DNA of 64,000 nt from positions 22,195-86,194 of the forward strand of contig CALGSZ010000130.1 in the NCBI GenBank assembly GCA_937901745.1, written 5' to 3'. How positions within the stretch are numbered: the stretch's first letter is position 1; every line of letters begins with the position of its first letter. This document shows, in pieces, positions 25,065-34,352 of this stretch. The stretch is from an uncultured Chloroflexota bacterium. Lineage in GTDB: Bacteria > Chloroflexota > Chloroflexia > Thermomicrobiales > UBA6265. The notes beneath the pieces are model-generated. The model saw only the letters and a list, made by a program, of their open reading frames with translations. It was not told the origin of the DNA and did not search any database. Position numbers and translations under genes: made by a program.

Positions 25065-25868
25065 GTGAATGAATCCGTTCTGTTCGAGGTGACGGTGACT
25101 GACGAACCGAAACAGCCATCGCCGTCGTTGAGCCTGGTCATTCCCGCGTACAACGAGGCGCTTCGCATTCGATCCACGCTCCAAACTGCTTGGGAATACT
25201 TGGAGCGCCAGCCGTACTCCTCGGAGCTCCTACTGATCGACGACGGCAGCCGCGACGCGACCGCCACCCTGGCCCGCGACTTCGCGGCGAGCCGGCCTGG
25301 CATTCGCGTCCTGACGATCCCGCACGGCGGCAAGGCTGCCGCCGTCCGCGCCGGGATGCTTGCGGCTCGCGGCGACTTGATCGCCTTCTCCGACGCGGAC
25401 CTCGCGACGCCGCTCGAATACCTGGAAACCTTTCGAGAGTCCGCGTTGAACGGCGCCGCTGTCGTCATCGGCTCGCGGGAGGGCGTCGGCGCGCGCCGCA
25501 TCGGCGAGCCCGCCTATCGCCACCTGATGGGACGCGTCTTCAATCTGTTTGTCCGCCTCCTCGTCCTGCCTGGCGTGCAGGATACGCAGTGCGGTTTCAA
25601 GCTCTTTCGGCGCGAGGCCGCTCAGCAGATCCTCTCTCGCGCGCGTCTCTATGCCTCACCGGACGATCCCGTGCTCGGCCCCCGCGTCACCGCGTTCGAT
25701 GTCGAGCTGCTCGTCATCGCCCGCCGGCTCGGCTACCGCATCGAGTCGGTACCCGTCGTCTGGACCTACGGCACGCAAAGCAAAGTCAACCCCGTCAGCG
25801 ATACGATCACCAATGTCTGGGACGTCCTGCGCGTCAAATGGAACGACTTGCGCGGCCGCTACCGGTGA
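25065..25868 (+). CDS. Dolichyl-phosphate beta-glucosyltransferase-like GT2
   Basis: About 267 residues. GT2 features are SLVIPAYNEALRIRSTLQTA near the start, LLLIDDGSRDATATLARDFA, and the metal-binding AFSDADLATPLEYLETF with its D-x-D. DTQCGFKLFRREAAQQIL, then FDVELLVIARRLGYRIESVP, is characteristic of Alg5-type glucosyltransferases, which load a sugar onto a polyprenyl phosphate at the cytoplasmic membrane. The start is uncertain: GTG 25065, 25089 and 25095 are in frame and none has a strong ribosome-binding site; sequence before 25065 is low-complexity. It may provide lipid-linked sugar for the GT39 proteins elsewhere in the window. Confidence 0.82.
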   Translation: MNESVLFEVTVTDEPKQPSPSLSLVIPAYNEALRIRSTLQTAWEYLERQPYSSELLLIDDGSRDATATLARDFAASRPGIRVLTIPHGGKAAAVRAGMLAARGDLIAFSDADLATPLEYLETFRESALNGAAVVIGSREGVGARRIGEPAYRHLMGRVFNLFVRLLVLPGVQDTQCGFKLFRREAAQQILSRARLYASPDDPVLGPRVTAFDVELLVIARRLGYRIESVPVVWTYGTQSKVNPVSDTITNVWDVLRVKWNDLRGRYR

Positions 25869-25992
25869 CCCCAAGGCACGCGTCGCGGCATCAACACCAA
25901 TGATTCCTCCCATTTCCCCATGCCGATCGCGTTCCGGCCCTGCTATCGTGTCGTTAGTAGCGCTCGATTCGTGCCGCGCCTGGAGGTGACGC

Positions 25993-26688
25993 GTGGAAGG
26001 TGACATGCGGGAGTTTCCGCTCGCGGATATCCTGCAGTTCATCTCGCTCGGATCGCGAACTGGTGTCTTGGAGATCGTCCGCCGCGACTCCGTGTACGGC
26101 GTGATCTTCACTGCCGGTACGATCACCGGCCTGACCGCCGACGGCTGGACACTGGCGCAGGAGCTCAAGGATTCCGACCTCCTGCCGTCCGACGTCCTGA
26201 CCGGCCTCCTCGCCACCAACTCCAGCATCGCCGATCTGCGAGCCGCCATCCTCGCCGGCGGCTACATGACCGCCGAGGAGTGGACCGCGTTCGTCTCCCG
26301 GCAGGTCGAGCGTCTCCTCTACGCCCTGTTCGACATTCGCGACGGAAAATTCCGCTTCCGCCAAAACCTGCCCACCAGCGGCGAATGGCTGCCCGTTCGC
26401 GTCTCCGCCGACCGCGCCGTCCTCGAAGGGACTCGCTGGAGCGAGACCTGGGCGCGAGTCGCCGACATCATCCCCTCGCGCCAGACTCGCTTCGAGCGGA
26501 CGGGCAGCGTTCCCCGCCAGCCGATCCGGCTCAGCGCCAATCATTGGCGCGTCTTTGTCGCGACCTCCGATCCGGGGAGCGTCGTCCAGATCGCGGCGCG
26601 CACGGTGCTGGCGGAAGTGGAGGTGATCGAAGCGCTGGAGTTCCTCATCGGGCACGGGCTCGTTCGGCGGGTGCCGGATAGCGCCTGA
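25993..26688 (+). CDS. DUF4388 (PATAN-like) domain protein
   Basis: A 231-residue protein. The N-terminal ~100 residues match the DUF4388 pattern: DMREFPLADILQFISLGSRT, then GVLEIVRRDSVYGVIFTAGT. Such domains occur in signalling proteins of Chloroflexota, cyanobacteria and deltaproteobacteria, often with response regulators. The C-terminal part (FLIGHGLVRRVPDSA) resembles a winged-helix end. Start GTG 25993 has GGAGG six bases upstream. It lies just upstream of a two-component pair on the same strand; a shared signalling role is inferred from position only. Confidence 0.75.
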   Translation: MEGDMREFPLADILQFISLGSRTGVLEIVRRDSVYGVIFTAGTITGLTADGWTLAQELKDSDLLPSDVLTGLLATNSSIADLRAAILAGGYMTAEEWTAFVSRQVERLLYALFDIRDGKFRFRQNLPTSGEWLPVRVSADRAVLEGTRWSETWARVADIIPSRQTRFERTGSVPRQPIRLSANHWRVFVATSDPGSVVQIAARTVLAEVEVIEALEFLIGHGLVRRVPDSA

Positions 26689-26902
26689 CCCGCGCCAGTC
26701 GAATCGGGTCAAAGGTTGCGCGGGGCAGGACCGATGGAGGATGATTCAATGTCAGCGGCGATACCTGACCACGAGTGACGGTTGGACCGAAGACTTAGTA
26801 CATTCGGGTGAGTCCAAGCCCATCACGTCGCGTGTCTCCCGCGTTACCCTGATTCGAGGAGGCCCGTGCCCCCGGCGGCGCCGACCAAAGCGGAGCGACG
26901 TC

Positions 26903-28012
26903 GTGTCCGGAGCCAGCAGCAGCGTGGAACCTCGCGAGACAACGCAGTCGGTGGAAACCCTTCAGGCGATTCTCGATGAAGCACGGCGCGAGCTGTCCTC
27001 GACAGAGGGGCGCCTGATGCAACTCCTCGAGCGCGCCTCGCAGTTCGCGGCCCAGGCAATCCAGGAACAAGCTGAGCTCCAACGGTTCCTCGAAGAGTTC
27101 CAGCTCGACTCGGCCCTCTACCAGCGGCCATCGGGCCGCGGCGATCGAGGGACCTCTCCCCTCTTCGACATCGAGGCGATGCGCGCCGGCGCGCAGGAAC
27201 TCGCGCAAGAAGTCAATCGCTCGGTCGCGTTGCGCGGCAACCTGGCTAGCGTGCTGCAACTCATCCAGCTTTGCCAGGACCAGCTTTCGCAGGAGCACGC
27301 TTTCCGCTCAGTTCAGGAGACGACGGACGTCCGGATCCAGCAGCCGATGAACGCCGCGCGCGAGGATGAGCGCCGCCGGCTCGCCCGCGAGATCCACGAC
27401 GGCCCGGCCCAGGTGCTCACCAACGCCATTTACGCAATCCAGATCGCGGAGCAAGTCGCCCGCCGCGCCCCGGATCAAGTCGGCGAGGAGTTGCAGCGGG
27501 TGCGCGAGCTTCTCAAGGACGGCGTCGTCGAGATCCGGCGCTTCATGTTCGACCTGCGTCCGACGATGCTGCAGGATCAGGGCCTCGCTCCGACGCTCCG
27601 TCGCTACGTGGAGGACTACAATCGCTTCTTCGCCAAGCGCATTAGCCTCCACATGGAGGAGCCGCTACCGCCACTGACGCCAGAACAGGAATTGACGATC
27701 TTCCGTATTGTTCAGGAAGCATTGCAAAACATTCATAAGCATGCCGGCGCGGATGTCGAAGGCTCGATCGAGCTTCGGCATGACAATGGCATCTTGGAAT
27801 TGACCATCACCGACAACGGCCGGGGCTTTGATCCGAAAGCCGTCGTCTCCCGGCCGGGCACCGGCGCGGGGCTGCCAGGAATGCGCGAACGCGCTAAACT
27901 GGCAGGAGCCGAGCTGACCGTCGATAGCGCTCCAGGATCCGGTACGGTCATCCGGTTACGGATGCGGCTGCGCGCGCAGACGGGTCCGCTCAGCGCCGCG
28001 CTCAGTCGGTGA
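26903..28012 (+). CDS. NarL-family sensor histidine kinase (HisKA_3)
   Basis: About 369 residues with no transmembrane segment. An N-terminal coiled-coil sensor region (~40-150) precedes the HisKA_3 dimerisation helix ERRRLAREIHDGPAQVLTNA, whose His is the phospho-site. A HATPase domain follows with EALQNIHKHAGADVEG and TITDNGRGFDPK, then GLPGMRERAKLAGAELTVDS. This is the DesK/NarX/LiaS-like class. GTG 26903 has GGAG seven bases upstream; the frame is open to 26741 but that region lacks a good start. The cognate regulator begins 26 bases downstream. The signal is likely cytoplasmic or delivered by a partner. Confidence 0.85.
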   Translation: MSGASSSVEPRETTQSVETLQAILDEARRELSSTEGRLMQLLERASQFAAQAIQEQAELQRFLEEFQLDSALYQRPSGRGDRGTSPLFDIEAMRAGAQELAQEVNRSVALRGNLASVLQLIQLCQDQLSQEHAFRSVQETTDVRIQQPMNAAREDERRRLAREIHDGPAQVLTNAIYAIQIAEQVARRAPDQVGEELQRVRELLKDGVVEIRRFMFDLRPTMLQDQGLAPTLRRYVEDYNRFFAKRISLHMEEPLPPLTPEQELTIFRIVQEALQNIHKHAGADVEGSIELRHDNGILELTITDNGRGFDPKAVVSRPGTGAGLPGMRERAKLAGAELTVDSAPGSGTVIRLRMRLRAQTGPLSAALSR

Positions 28013-28037
28013 GAGGCCGCGTTTTGGAGGATGATCC

Positions 28038-28805
28038 GTGAACCGCATCCAAGTCCTAATCGTCGACGATCACCCCCTATTTCGTCGCGGCGTCCGCTGG
28101 AGTCTTGAGAACGAGACCGACATCATCGTCGTTGGCGAGGCCGGAGATGGGCAAACCGCCGTCCAAATGGCGGACATGCTCGTGCCGGATGTCGTGCTGA
28201 TCGACATCAACATGCCGCAGATGAGCGGCCTTGAGGTGACCCGCATTCTCCGCCGCCGCCATCCGCAAACCGGCGTCATCATCCTCACCATGCACGAGGA
28301 TGATGAGCAGCTCTTCCACGCCATCCGCGTCGGCGCGGCCGCCTACGCTACCAAGGACATCGAGGCGGAGGAGATCGTTAAGCTGATCCGGCGGGTGGCC
28401 CGCGGCGAATACCTGATAAACGAGAACGTCCTCTCGCGGCCGTTCGTCGCGTCGCGCGTGCTCGACCAGTTCCGCGAGCTCTCGCAAATGGAGCACGCCA
28501 CCGACGGCGTCTTCTCCCCACTCACGCCGCGCGAGGTTGAGATTCTCGATTGCGTCGCCCAGGGCAACAGCAACAAAGAGATCGCCCGCATCCTCAACAT
28601 CAGCGATCAGACGGTCAAGAACCACATCACCTCGATCCTGCGCAAGCTCGCGGTCAACGACCGCACGCAGGCGGTGATCTACGCGCTCCGCCACGGCTGG
28701 ATCAAGCTCAACGACGACACCCCGCCCGAAGGCGAAGCCGACCTCCCGGCCCGCGTGCCGCGCAACATCGGCGCCGCCGCCCGCCGCATCACCGAGCAGG
28801 AATGA
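28038..28805 (+). CDS. NarL/FixJ-family response regulator
   Basis: A 255-residue regulator. The receiver domain has acidic D10/D11 (VLIVDDHP), the phospho-acceptor D56 in VVLIDINMPQMSGLEV, and the conserved Lys in YATKDIEAEEI. The LuxR-type HTH is at ~165-225: LTPREVEILDCVAQGNSNKE, then IARILNISDQTVKNHITSIL. Start GTG 28038 follows GGAGGATGATCC. It is co-transcribed with the kinase at 26903. The ~35-residue tail after the HTH (TPPEGEADLPARVP) is an extension. Targets are unknown. Confidence 0.88.
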   Translation: MNRIQVLIVDDHPLFRRGVRWSLENETDIIVVGEAGDGQTAVQMADMLVPDVVLIDINMPQMSGLEVTRILRRRHPQTGVIILTMHEDDEQLFHAIRVGAAAYATKDIEAEEIVKLIRRVARGEYLINENVLSRPFVASRVLDQFRELSQMEHATDGVFSPLTPREVEILDCVAQGNSNKEIARILNISDQTVKNHITSILRKLAVNDRTQAVIYALRHGWIKLNDDTPPEGEADLPARVPRNIGAAARRITEQE

Positions 28806-28810
28806 CAATC

Positions 28811-28850
28811 GCGCCGGCTCGGCACGGCTGACCGCAACGCGAGCCGGCGC
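28811..28850. terminator. Hairpin between convergent genes
   Basis: An 11-bp perfect stem, GCGCCGGCTCG / CGAGCCGGCGC, with an 18-base loop lies between the response regulator stop and the SDR stop. No T-tract follows, so termination strength is uncertain. Confidence 0.45.
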
Positions 28851-28880
28851 GCATCTGCAATGGGCTTCTCAATCCCCTAA

Positions 28881-29657
28881 TTACGTCAAGTTCGCCCCGC
28901 CCGTCACGTCAATCGCCGCGCCCGTGATGAACTCCGCCGCTGGCGTGCAGAGGAAGACGACAACCTTCGCAACGTCCTCCGGCGTCTCGATCCGCCCGAG
29001 CGGCGTCAGGCGAATGTAGTCTGCCTTCACCTGCTCGACCGTGATGCCGCGCAGCTCCGCCTCCCAGACCAGCTCCCGCTCCTGCATCGGCGTCGCCACG
29101 TAGCCCGGACAGACGCAATTGACACGGATTCCGTACGGTCCAAGCTCGACCGCCGCCGACTTCGTGAACCCGATGCACGCCCACTTCGACGCGGCGTAGT
29201 GCGCGAGAAGCGGCACGGCCTTCTTCCCCGCCATCGATGCCGTGTTGACGATGCATCCGGAGCGCCGCGCCATCATGCCCGGCAGCGCCGCGCGGGTCAC
29301 GAGGAAGACGCCCTTGGCGTTGACGTCCATGTTGAAGTCCCAATCTTCCTCGGTCAGATCCCAGACCGCTCGCATCGTCGAGACGCCCGCGTTGTTGATC
29401 AGGATGTCCAGCGGCCCGACCTCGCGCTCGACCGTCTGGATCACCTGCTCCGCCTCGGTCAACGACGTGACATCGAGCCGATACGCGCGAGCGCCCGGAA
29501 TCCCCGCCGCCGTCTCGCTTGCCATCGCCTCATCGATATCGGTCGCCACCACGGTCGCGCCGGCCTCGCCAAGCCCCCGCGCGATCGCCCGCCCGATCCC
29601 GGCGCCCGCGCCTGTCACCAGCGCTACCTTCCCTGCCAATACCCGCTCTTGAGTCAT
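28881..29657 (-). CDS. SDR family oxidoreductase
   Basis: A 258-residue classical short-chain dehydrogenase/reductase. The cofactor motif is VTGAGAGIGRAIA; VVATDIDEA after beta-2 ends in Asp, indicating NAD(H) preference. NNAG, the catalytic Ser (NTASMAG) and YAASK are present. Similar enzymes oxidise sugars or sugar alcohols or act on 3-oxo intermediates. It is transcribed divergently from the sugar ABC importer at 29861, so it may oxidise an imported sugar; this is inference from context. Confidence 0.88.
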   Translation of the reverse strand: MTQERVLAGKVALVTGAGAGIGRAIARGLGEAGATVVATDIDEAMASETAAGIPGARAYRLDVTSLTEAEQVIQTVEREVGPLDILINNAGVSTMRAVWDLTEEDWDFNMDVNAKGVFLVTRAALPGMMARRSGCIVNTASMAGKKAVPLLAHYAASKWACIGFTKSAAVELGPYGIRVNCVCPGYVATPMQERELVWEAELRGITVEQVKADYIRLTPLGRIETPEDVAKVVVFLCTPAAEFITGAAIDVTGGANLT

Positions 29658-29765
29658 CCGTTTCCTCCCTCTACCGATTGGCTCGCGCTCTCGCGCTTCG
29701 GGACGTTACGAACGTTCTTGTGCGCCGTCAACTGCATTCCGCGTTTGTCTTGTGTTTCCACACGC

Positions 29766-29794
29766 TTGACAGCCACTTCCGTCGTCTGTACCCT
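29766..29794 (+). promoter_or_regulatory. Candidate sigma-70 promoter of the sugar importer operon
   Basis: A perfect -35 TTGACA (29766-29771), 17-base spacer and a weak -10 TACCCT (29789-29794) lie 66 bases before the permease start. A small ACGTT-ACG-AACGT dyad sits about 50 bases further up in the divergent gap. Confidence 0.45.
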
Positions 29795-29860
29795 GCCCGC
29801 GGCGACCCACGTGCTGCCTCACCCAGGTCTGCATGATTTGCGACTCAAGGGAGTTGTGTC

Positions 29861-30751
29861 TTGGCAACCGCGGTGTCTACCCGTCTGCCAGACTCGTCAG
29901 CCGGTCGTGACCGGCGACGCTTCAGGACGAGCATCTTCCTGACGCACCTGGTGCTCATCCTGGCAAGCTTGACCATCCTCGTCCCCGTCCTCTGGACGGC
30001 ACGGACGTCGTTCGCGCCGACCGATTTTGCCTATCGGCCGGCCACGCTCGACTTCACGCCAACACTCGCGAACTACCGCCGCATCTTCGTCGAGGATCGC
30101 TTTCAGCAGTTCCTCTGGAACTCGTTCTGGATCGCCGTCATCTCCGCCCTCATCAGTCTCGTCATCGGCTCCCTGGCCGCGTATTCGATCGCCCGCTTCC
30201 GGACTGGCGGCTCGGCGCTCAGCCTGACGATCCTCGGCACGCAGATGCTCCCGCCCGTCGCGCTCGTCATCCCCTTCTACCTGATGGTGCGCGAGCAGGT
30301 TTCGTTCCTCGGCCGCGAGTTCAATCTCTACGACCGCGGTCTGACGCTCGCTCTCGTTTATCTCTCGTTCAATCTCCCCTTCGTCGTCTGGATTTTGATC
30401 GGCTTCTTCCAAGGCATCCCGCGCGAGATCGAGGACGCAGCGCTCGTGGACGGTGCGACGCGGTTCCAGGCGTTCCGCCAGGTCGTCATCCCCGTCTCCC
30501 TCCCCGGCCTGCTCGCCGCCGGCATCTTCGCCTTCGTCCTGAGCTGGAACGACTTCCTCTTTGCCCTCATTCTCACCGGCCGCGATTCGCGCACGATGCC
30601 CGTCGCTCTCGCATCGCTCATGACCTCCCAGGGGCACCAAGTCAGCGCGATCTGCGCGGCGACGATCGCGATGATGATCCCAATCGTCTTACTCACCTGG
30701 GTGATCCAGCGATTCTTGGTGCGCGGCCTCACGTTCGGCGCGCTGAAGTAG
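29861..30751 (+). CDS. Carbohydrate ABC transporter permease (MalG-like)
   Basis: A 296-residue inner-membrane permease with six predicted helices. The EAA loop that contacts the ATPase is visible as EIEDAALVDGATRFQAFRQV. The N-terminal segment and SFGALK-like C-terminus (LTFGALK) are typical of MalG/UgpE-type CUT1 permeases. Start TTG 29861 has GGGAG seven bases upstream. Gene order is unusual: permease, binding protein, second permease. No ATPase is encoded nearby, so a shared MsiK/UgpC-type ATPase is expected elsewhere. Confidence 0.88.
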   Translation: MATAVSTRLPDSSAGRDRRRFRTSIFLTHLVLILASLTILVPVLWTARTSFAPTDFAYRPATLDFTPTLANYRRIFVEDRFQQFLWNSFWIAVISALISLVIGSLAAYSIARFRTGGSALSLTILGTQMLPPVALVIPFYLMVREQVSFLGREFNLYDRGLTLALVYLSFNLPFVVWILIGFFQGIPREIEDAALVDGATRFQAFRQVVIPVSLPGLLAAGIFAFVLSWNDFLFALILTGRDSRTMPVALASLMTSQGHQVSAICAATIAMMIPIVLLTWVIQRFLVRGLTFGALK

Positions 30752-30779
30752 CGGAAGCAGCGAGCGAAAGGAGACAACG

Positions 30780-32123
30780 ATGAACGGCTTGAATCGCACA
30801 GTGGATCGGCGCCGGCTCATCAAGGGCGCGAGCGCCGCTGGCGTCGGGCTTTGGTCGGGAACGTGGTTTAGCCGCTCCACCCGCGCCAGCCAGACGGAAC
30901 TCTCCCGTGAATACGAGGGCACGACGCTCAACGTGCTGATGGAGGACCTCCTCGAGACCACCCTCGTCGAGGAGCTGTTGCCGGAGTTCGAGGAGCAGAC
31001 CGGCATCAAAGTCCAGTTCGAGAAGGTCGTCTACCCTGTCATGCACGACAAGCTCGTCGCCTCCCTCGCCGCTGGCGAAGGCGGTGGCATCTACGACCTC
31101 CTCGAAGTCGACTTCTACTGGGTCTACGAGTTCGCCCGCGCCGGCTGGGTCGAGGACCTCGGCGAGCGCATCGCCAACAGCAACGGTGCCATTGACCTCT
31201 CACGCTACACCGAATCGGTGCTCAACATCGGCTCCCAGGTCGACGGCAAGACCTATTACATCCCGATGTACGTCTACCCGATGGGTCTCATCTACCGGAA
31301 GGACCTGCTCGAGGACCAGGCGTTCCGCGACGACTACCAGGCCAAGGCCGGCAAGGAACTGGCGCTGCCGACGACCGTCGAGGAGTATGTCGAGCAGATC
31401 AAGATCATCCAGCAGCTGCGGCCGGACGAGCTGTACGGCGCCGCGATGCAGGGCATGCAGGGCGACCCGATCGTCATGGAGTTCTGCAATTATCTCTATG
31501 GCGTCGGCGGCGACTTCTACGACGCCGAGCTGACGCAGCCCACCATCAACAACGAGCTTGGCGTCAAGGCGGCCGAGCTCTACATCGACGCGATCAAGAA
31601 CGCGGCTCAGCCCGGCGCGGCCAACGCGGACCTCAACGACACCGGCGCGCTCTGGCGGCAGGGTCGCGCCTTCAGCGCGGTCAGCTACCTCTTCCTCCTC
31701 TCCGATGGCGAGAACCTGGAGGAGTCGCAGGTCAAGGGCAAGGGCGCGGTCACGACGATGCCCGGCGGCGTCGGCCTGACCGGATCCTGGAGCTGGGGCA
31801 TCCCGAAGAGCTCGCCGAATCCGGATGCCGCCTGGGAGTTCATCAAGTGGGTTGAGTCGCCCGACATCGCGATGCGGCGCGCTCTCGGCGGCGGCGTCGC
31901 CGCCCAGAAGGCGCCGTACGACAATCCCGAGTACACCTCGAAGTACCCGTGGATGGCGCAGGTCAGGGATCTGATCGCGACCAGCAAGGGGCTCCCGGGC
32001 GTCACGAAGCAGGCGACGCTCGTCGAGATCGTCGGCCGGCACCTCAGCGACGCCGTTGCCGGCGGCAAGAGCGCGCAAGAGGCGATGGACGCCGCCGCGG
32101 AGGAGCTGTCCGATCTCCTCTAA
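30780..32123 (+). CDS. Extracellular sugar-binding protein (family 1)
   Basis: A 447-residue CUT1-type receptor. A twin-arginine-like leader (DRRRLIKGASAAGVGLWSGT) without an obvious lipobox precedes LNVLMEDLLETTLVEELLPE, then FEEQTGIKVQFEKV, the standard start of family 1 binding proteins. YVYPMGLIYRKDLLED and GLTGSWSWGIPKSSPNPDAA are internal family motifs. It would capture a sugar or sugar derivative outside the cell for the flanking permeases. It starts 28 bases after the upstream permease with AAAGGAGACAACG before the ATG. Confidence 0.85.
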   Translation: MNGLNRTVDRRRLIKGASAAGVGLWSGTWFSRSTRASQTELSREYEGTTLNVLMEDLLETTLVEELLPEFEEQTGIKVQFEKVVYPVMHDKLVASLAAGEGGGIYDLLEVDFYWVYEFARAGWVEDLGERIANSNGAIDLSRYTESVLNIGSQVDGKTYYIPMYVYPMGLIYRKDLLEDQAFRDDYQAKAGKELALPTTVEEYVEQIKIIQQLRPDELYGAAMQGMQGDPIVMEFCNYLYGVGGDFYDAELTQPTINNELGVKAAELYIDAIKNAAQPGAANADLNDTGALWRQGRAFSAVSYLFLLSDGENLEESQVKGKGAVTTMPGGVGLTGSWSWGIPKSSPNPDAAWEFIKWVESPDIAMRRALGGGVAAQKAPYDNPEYTSKYPWMAQVRDLIATSKGLPGVTKQATLVEIVGRHLSDAVAGGKSAQEAMDAAAEELSDLL

Positions 32124-32159
32124 CGCTCAGGTGTTGCGCCGGAAAAGGCTGTAGCCTCG

Positions 32160-33116
32160 ATGTCTCAGGATCAATTGGCCGGTCAGGGTATCCCGGGACG
32201 CGTCTCCGTCGAGTCGCGTCCTCGGGAGACGCTGCAGCGCCCCGTTCGACGCGGCTTCATCCCATTCCGAATCTGGATGGTCCTGCCGACGATCGTCGGT
32301 CTGCTGGCGGTCGTCGGCTTCCCCCTCCTCTACGCCCTCTGGGTCTCGCTCCATGAATACGACCTCACCGAAGGGGGCATCGGGGATTTCGTCCGGTTCG
32401 AGAACTTCAGCGACGTCCTCGGCATGGACGTCTTCATCCAGGCGGCCAAGAACACGGTCGTCCTGACTGTCTCGGTCGTCCTCCTGGAGCTGGCGATCGC
32501 CCTCGGGCTCGCCCTGCTCCTGAACCAGCCCGGCTTGCGGTTCCGCAACATCTATCTCGCCATTCTGCTCATCCCGCTCCTCGTCAGCCCGGTCGCCGTC
32601 GGTCTGATCTGGCGCCTGCTCCTCCACCCGGACCTCGGCGCCGTCAACTGGCTACTGAAGACGCTCGGGCTCCCCGGGCAAGAATGGCTCGGCAACCGCA
32701 GCACCGCGATGCCGGCGGTCATCGGCGTCGACGTCTGGCACGAGACGTCGCTCCTCCTGGTCATCGTCCTCGCCGGGCTAACCGCGCTGCCGAAGGAGCC
32801 GATGGAAGCCGCGGTCGTTGATGGCGCCAATCGCTGGCAGGTCTTCTGGACAGTTACCCTGCCCCTCCTCGCGCCGGTCATCCTCGTCGCCGTCCTCATC
32901 CGGATGATCGCGGCGATGAAGACATACGACCTGATCTACATCCTGACCGCAGGCGGCCCCGGCGGCGCGACGGAGACGATCTCCTTCCGCATCTGGAAGG
33001 TCGGCTTCACCAACCTGGACATGGGGCGCGCCTCCGCCGCCTCGGTCCTACTCCTGCTCGTCATCCTCGCCCTGACCGCCATCCTGATCCGAGTCATGCG
33101 CGTCGAGGAGAACTAA
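32160..33116 (+). CDS. Sugar ABC transporter permease (MalF-like)
   Basis: A 318-residue permease with a ~40-residue cytosolic N-terminus and six helices. The EAA loop is MEAAVVDGANRWQVFWTVTL, and YILTAGGPGGATETISF is a typical MalF/UgpA C-terminal motif. With 29861-30751 it forms the channel heterodimer of the importer. The operon ends at the terminator at 33183-33208. Confidence 0.88.
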   Translation: MSQDQLAGQGIPGRVSVESRPRETLQRPVRRGFIPFRIWMVLPTIVGLLAVVGFPLLYALWVSLHEYDLTEGGIGDFVRFENFSDVLGMDVFIQAAKNTVVLTVSVVLLELAIALGLALLLNQPGLRFRNIYLAILLIPLLVSPVAVGLIWRLLLHPDLGAVNWLLKTLGLPGQEWLGNRSTAMPAVIGVDVWHETSLLLVIVLAGLTALPKEPMEAAVVDGANRWQVFWTVTLPLLAPVILVAVLIRMIAAMKTYDLIYILTAGGPGGATETISFRIWKVGFTNLDMGRASAASVLLLLVILALTAILIRVMRVEEN

Positions 33117-33182
33117 TTCCGCGCGTATGACAAGCGAGAGACGGGAGCGCCGAACTTGCGCGCGCCCGTCCCCGGACGCGTT

Positions 33183-33208
33183 GGAGCCGGGTCTTGCGAC
33201 CCGGCTCC
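33183..33208. terminator. Hairpin between convergent transporter and DoxX genes
   Basis: An 11-bp perfect stem, GGAGCCGGGTC / GACCCGGCTCC, with loop TTGC. There is no long T-run, but it lies between two convergent stops and can serve either strand. Confidence 0.55.
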
Positions 33209-33246
33209 TCCTGGCGTGAGAGGTTTGAATTGTTCCCCCAGCGACG

Positions 33247-34107
33247 TTAGTCCGCGGGACTTGGCGTCGCTTGCGGCTCCGCCCCTCGGCGCACCAGCTT
33301 GCCGGGTTGCCAAGGAGTGCCGAGCGCCGGGAGCAGATACCGGTCGAGGCCCCAATATCCAGCGACCTTCCAGGCCAGGATCAGGAAGACGCTGAGTCCG
33401 AACAGAACCGGGTTGCTGCTGGCGGTGCCGGCGAGCAGGAAGTTGAAGTTCATGAAGGAGCCGAAGAAGGCCGCGATGCCAACGAGCGCTCCGACCACCA
33501 GGCCAACACCGACCAGGAACTCACCCATCGCGATGAGCTTGGCGAACCAGTTCTCCCAGCCCCGATCGATCATCCACTGGATGAAGTCGGAGAACCAGGC
33601 GTAGGTCGGATTCGGCGCGGCATCAGGCGACACGATCCGCTCCCAGAACCCCGGCGCCTCCGGATTGCCCGAAACCAGCGCCGTGCCACCGTCCATCCAC
33701 TTGCTGTCGCGAATCTTGTGCTCACCAGCCGCCAGCCACTCGCGACCGACGAAGAAGCGCAGCGGCATCCAGAAGACACTCAGGTAGACATTGCCGAGCA
33801 GGAGCCGCCACCAAGTGGGATCATGCGTCTGACCGGGCGTCTGCTCATCCACCCGCGAGCGAAGCTCCACGCCCTCGGGAGGCAGCTTCTGCGCCTGGTA
33901 GATCCCCGTGATGATGATGATTGCGAGGAGCACATAGGTCCAAATCGTGCCCTCGGAGATAACCGTGATGCCGTCGGACCCTTTCTGCGAGAACAGAACG
34001 TCTCCCTTGAGACTGAAGAGCCCGTCCGTAAAGGCCCAGAAGAGCAGCACGTAGAGCACTGCCGACACTGCGGTCAACGCGTAGGCTTTGGCGCGCGTCA
34101 TGACCAT
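33247..34107 (-). CDS. DoxX-like membrane protein
   Basis: A 286-residue protein with four to five hydrophobic segments. VYLSVFWMPLRFFVGREWL and LIAMGEFLVGVGLVVGALVG match the DoxX/thiosulfate:quinone-oxidoreductase DoxD-like fold; between them lies a long loop containing the acidic WERIVSPDAAPNPTYAWF. Start ATG 34107 has AGGAGG six bases upstream. The family is linked to redox metabolism at the membrane, but most members have no defined substrate. Alone on its strand; the neighbour upstream is a secreted protein gene starting 1.1 kb away. Confidence 0.75.
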   Translation of the reverse strand: MVMTRAKAYALTAVSAVLYVLLFWAFTDGLFSLKGDVLFSQKGSDGITVISEGTIWTYVLLAIIIITGIYQAQKLPPEGVELRSRVDEQTPGQTHDPTWWRLLLGNVYLSVFWMPLRFFVGREWLAAGEHKIRDSKWMDGGTALVSGNPEAPGFWERIVSPDAAPNPTYAWFSDFIQWMIDRGWENWFAKLIAMGEFLVGVGLVVGALVGIAAFFGSFMNFNFLLAGTASSNPVLFGLSVFLILAWKVAGYWGLDRYLLPALGTPWQPGKLVRRGAEPQATPSPAD

Positions 34108-34352
34108 GGTACACCTCCTCTGCCAGCGTATCGCCGGCGCAAACCGCCGCTCGGTCCTTCTCAGTCGCCAGGACAGGTCATTAGCGGCCCGCCCGAATTA
34201 CTTCTTCCGAGGTCCTAGGTGATCCTATCATCCTCGATCACCTTGACGCTGGCAGGATACCCCGGCCCATGCACCAACAGTGCAAAAGTCAAGCCAGGGT
34301 TTCGCAACAGAATCGCAACAATGCCGCTGCTGCGCTTCGCGGAGGGTATCGG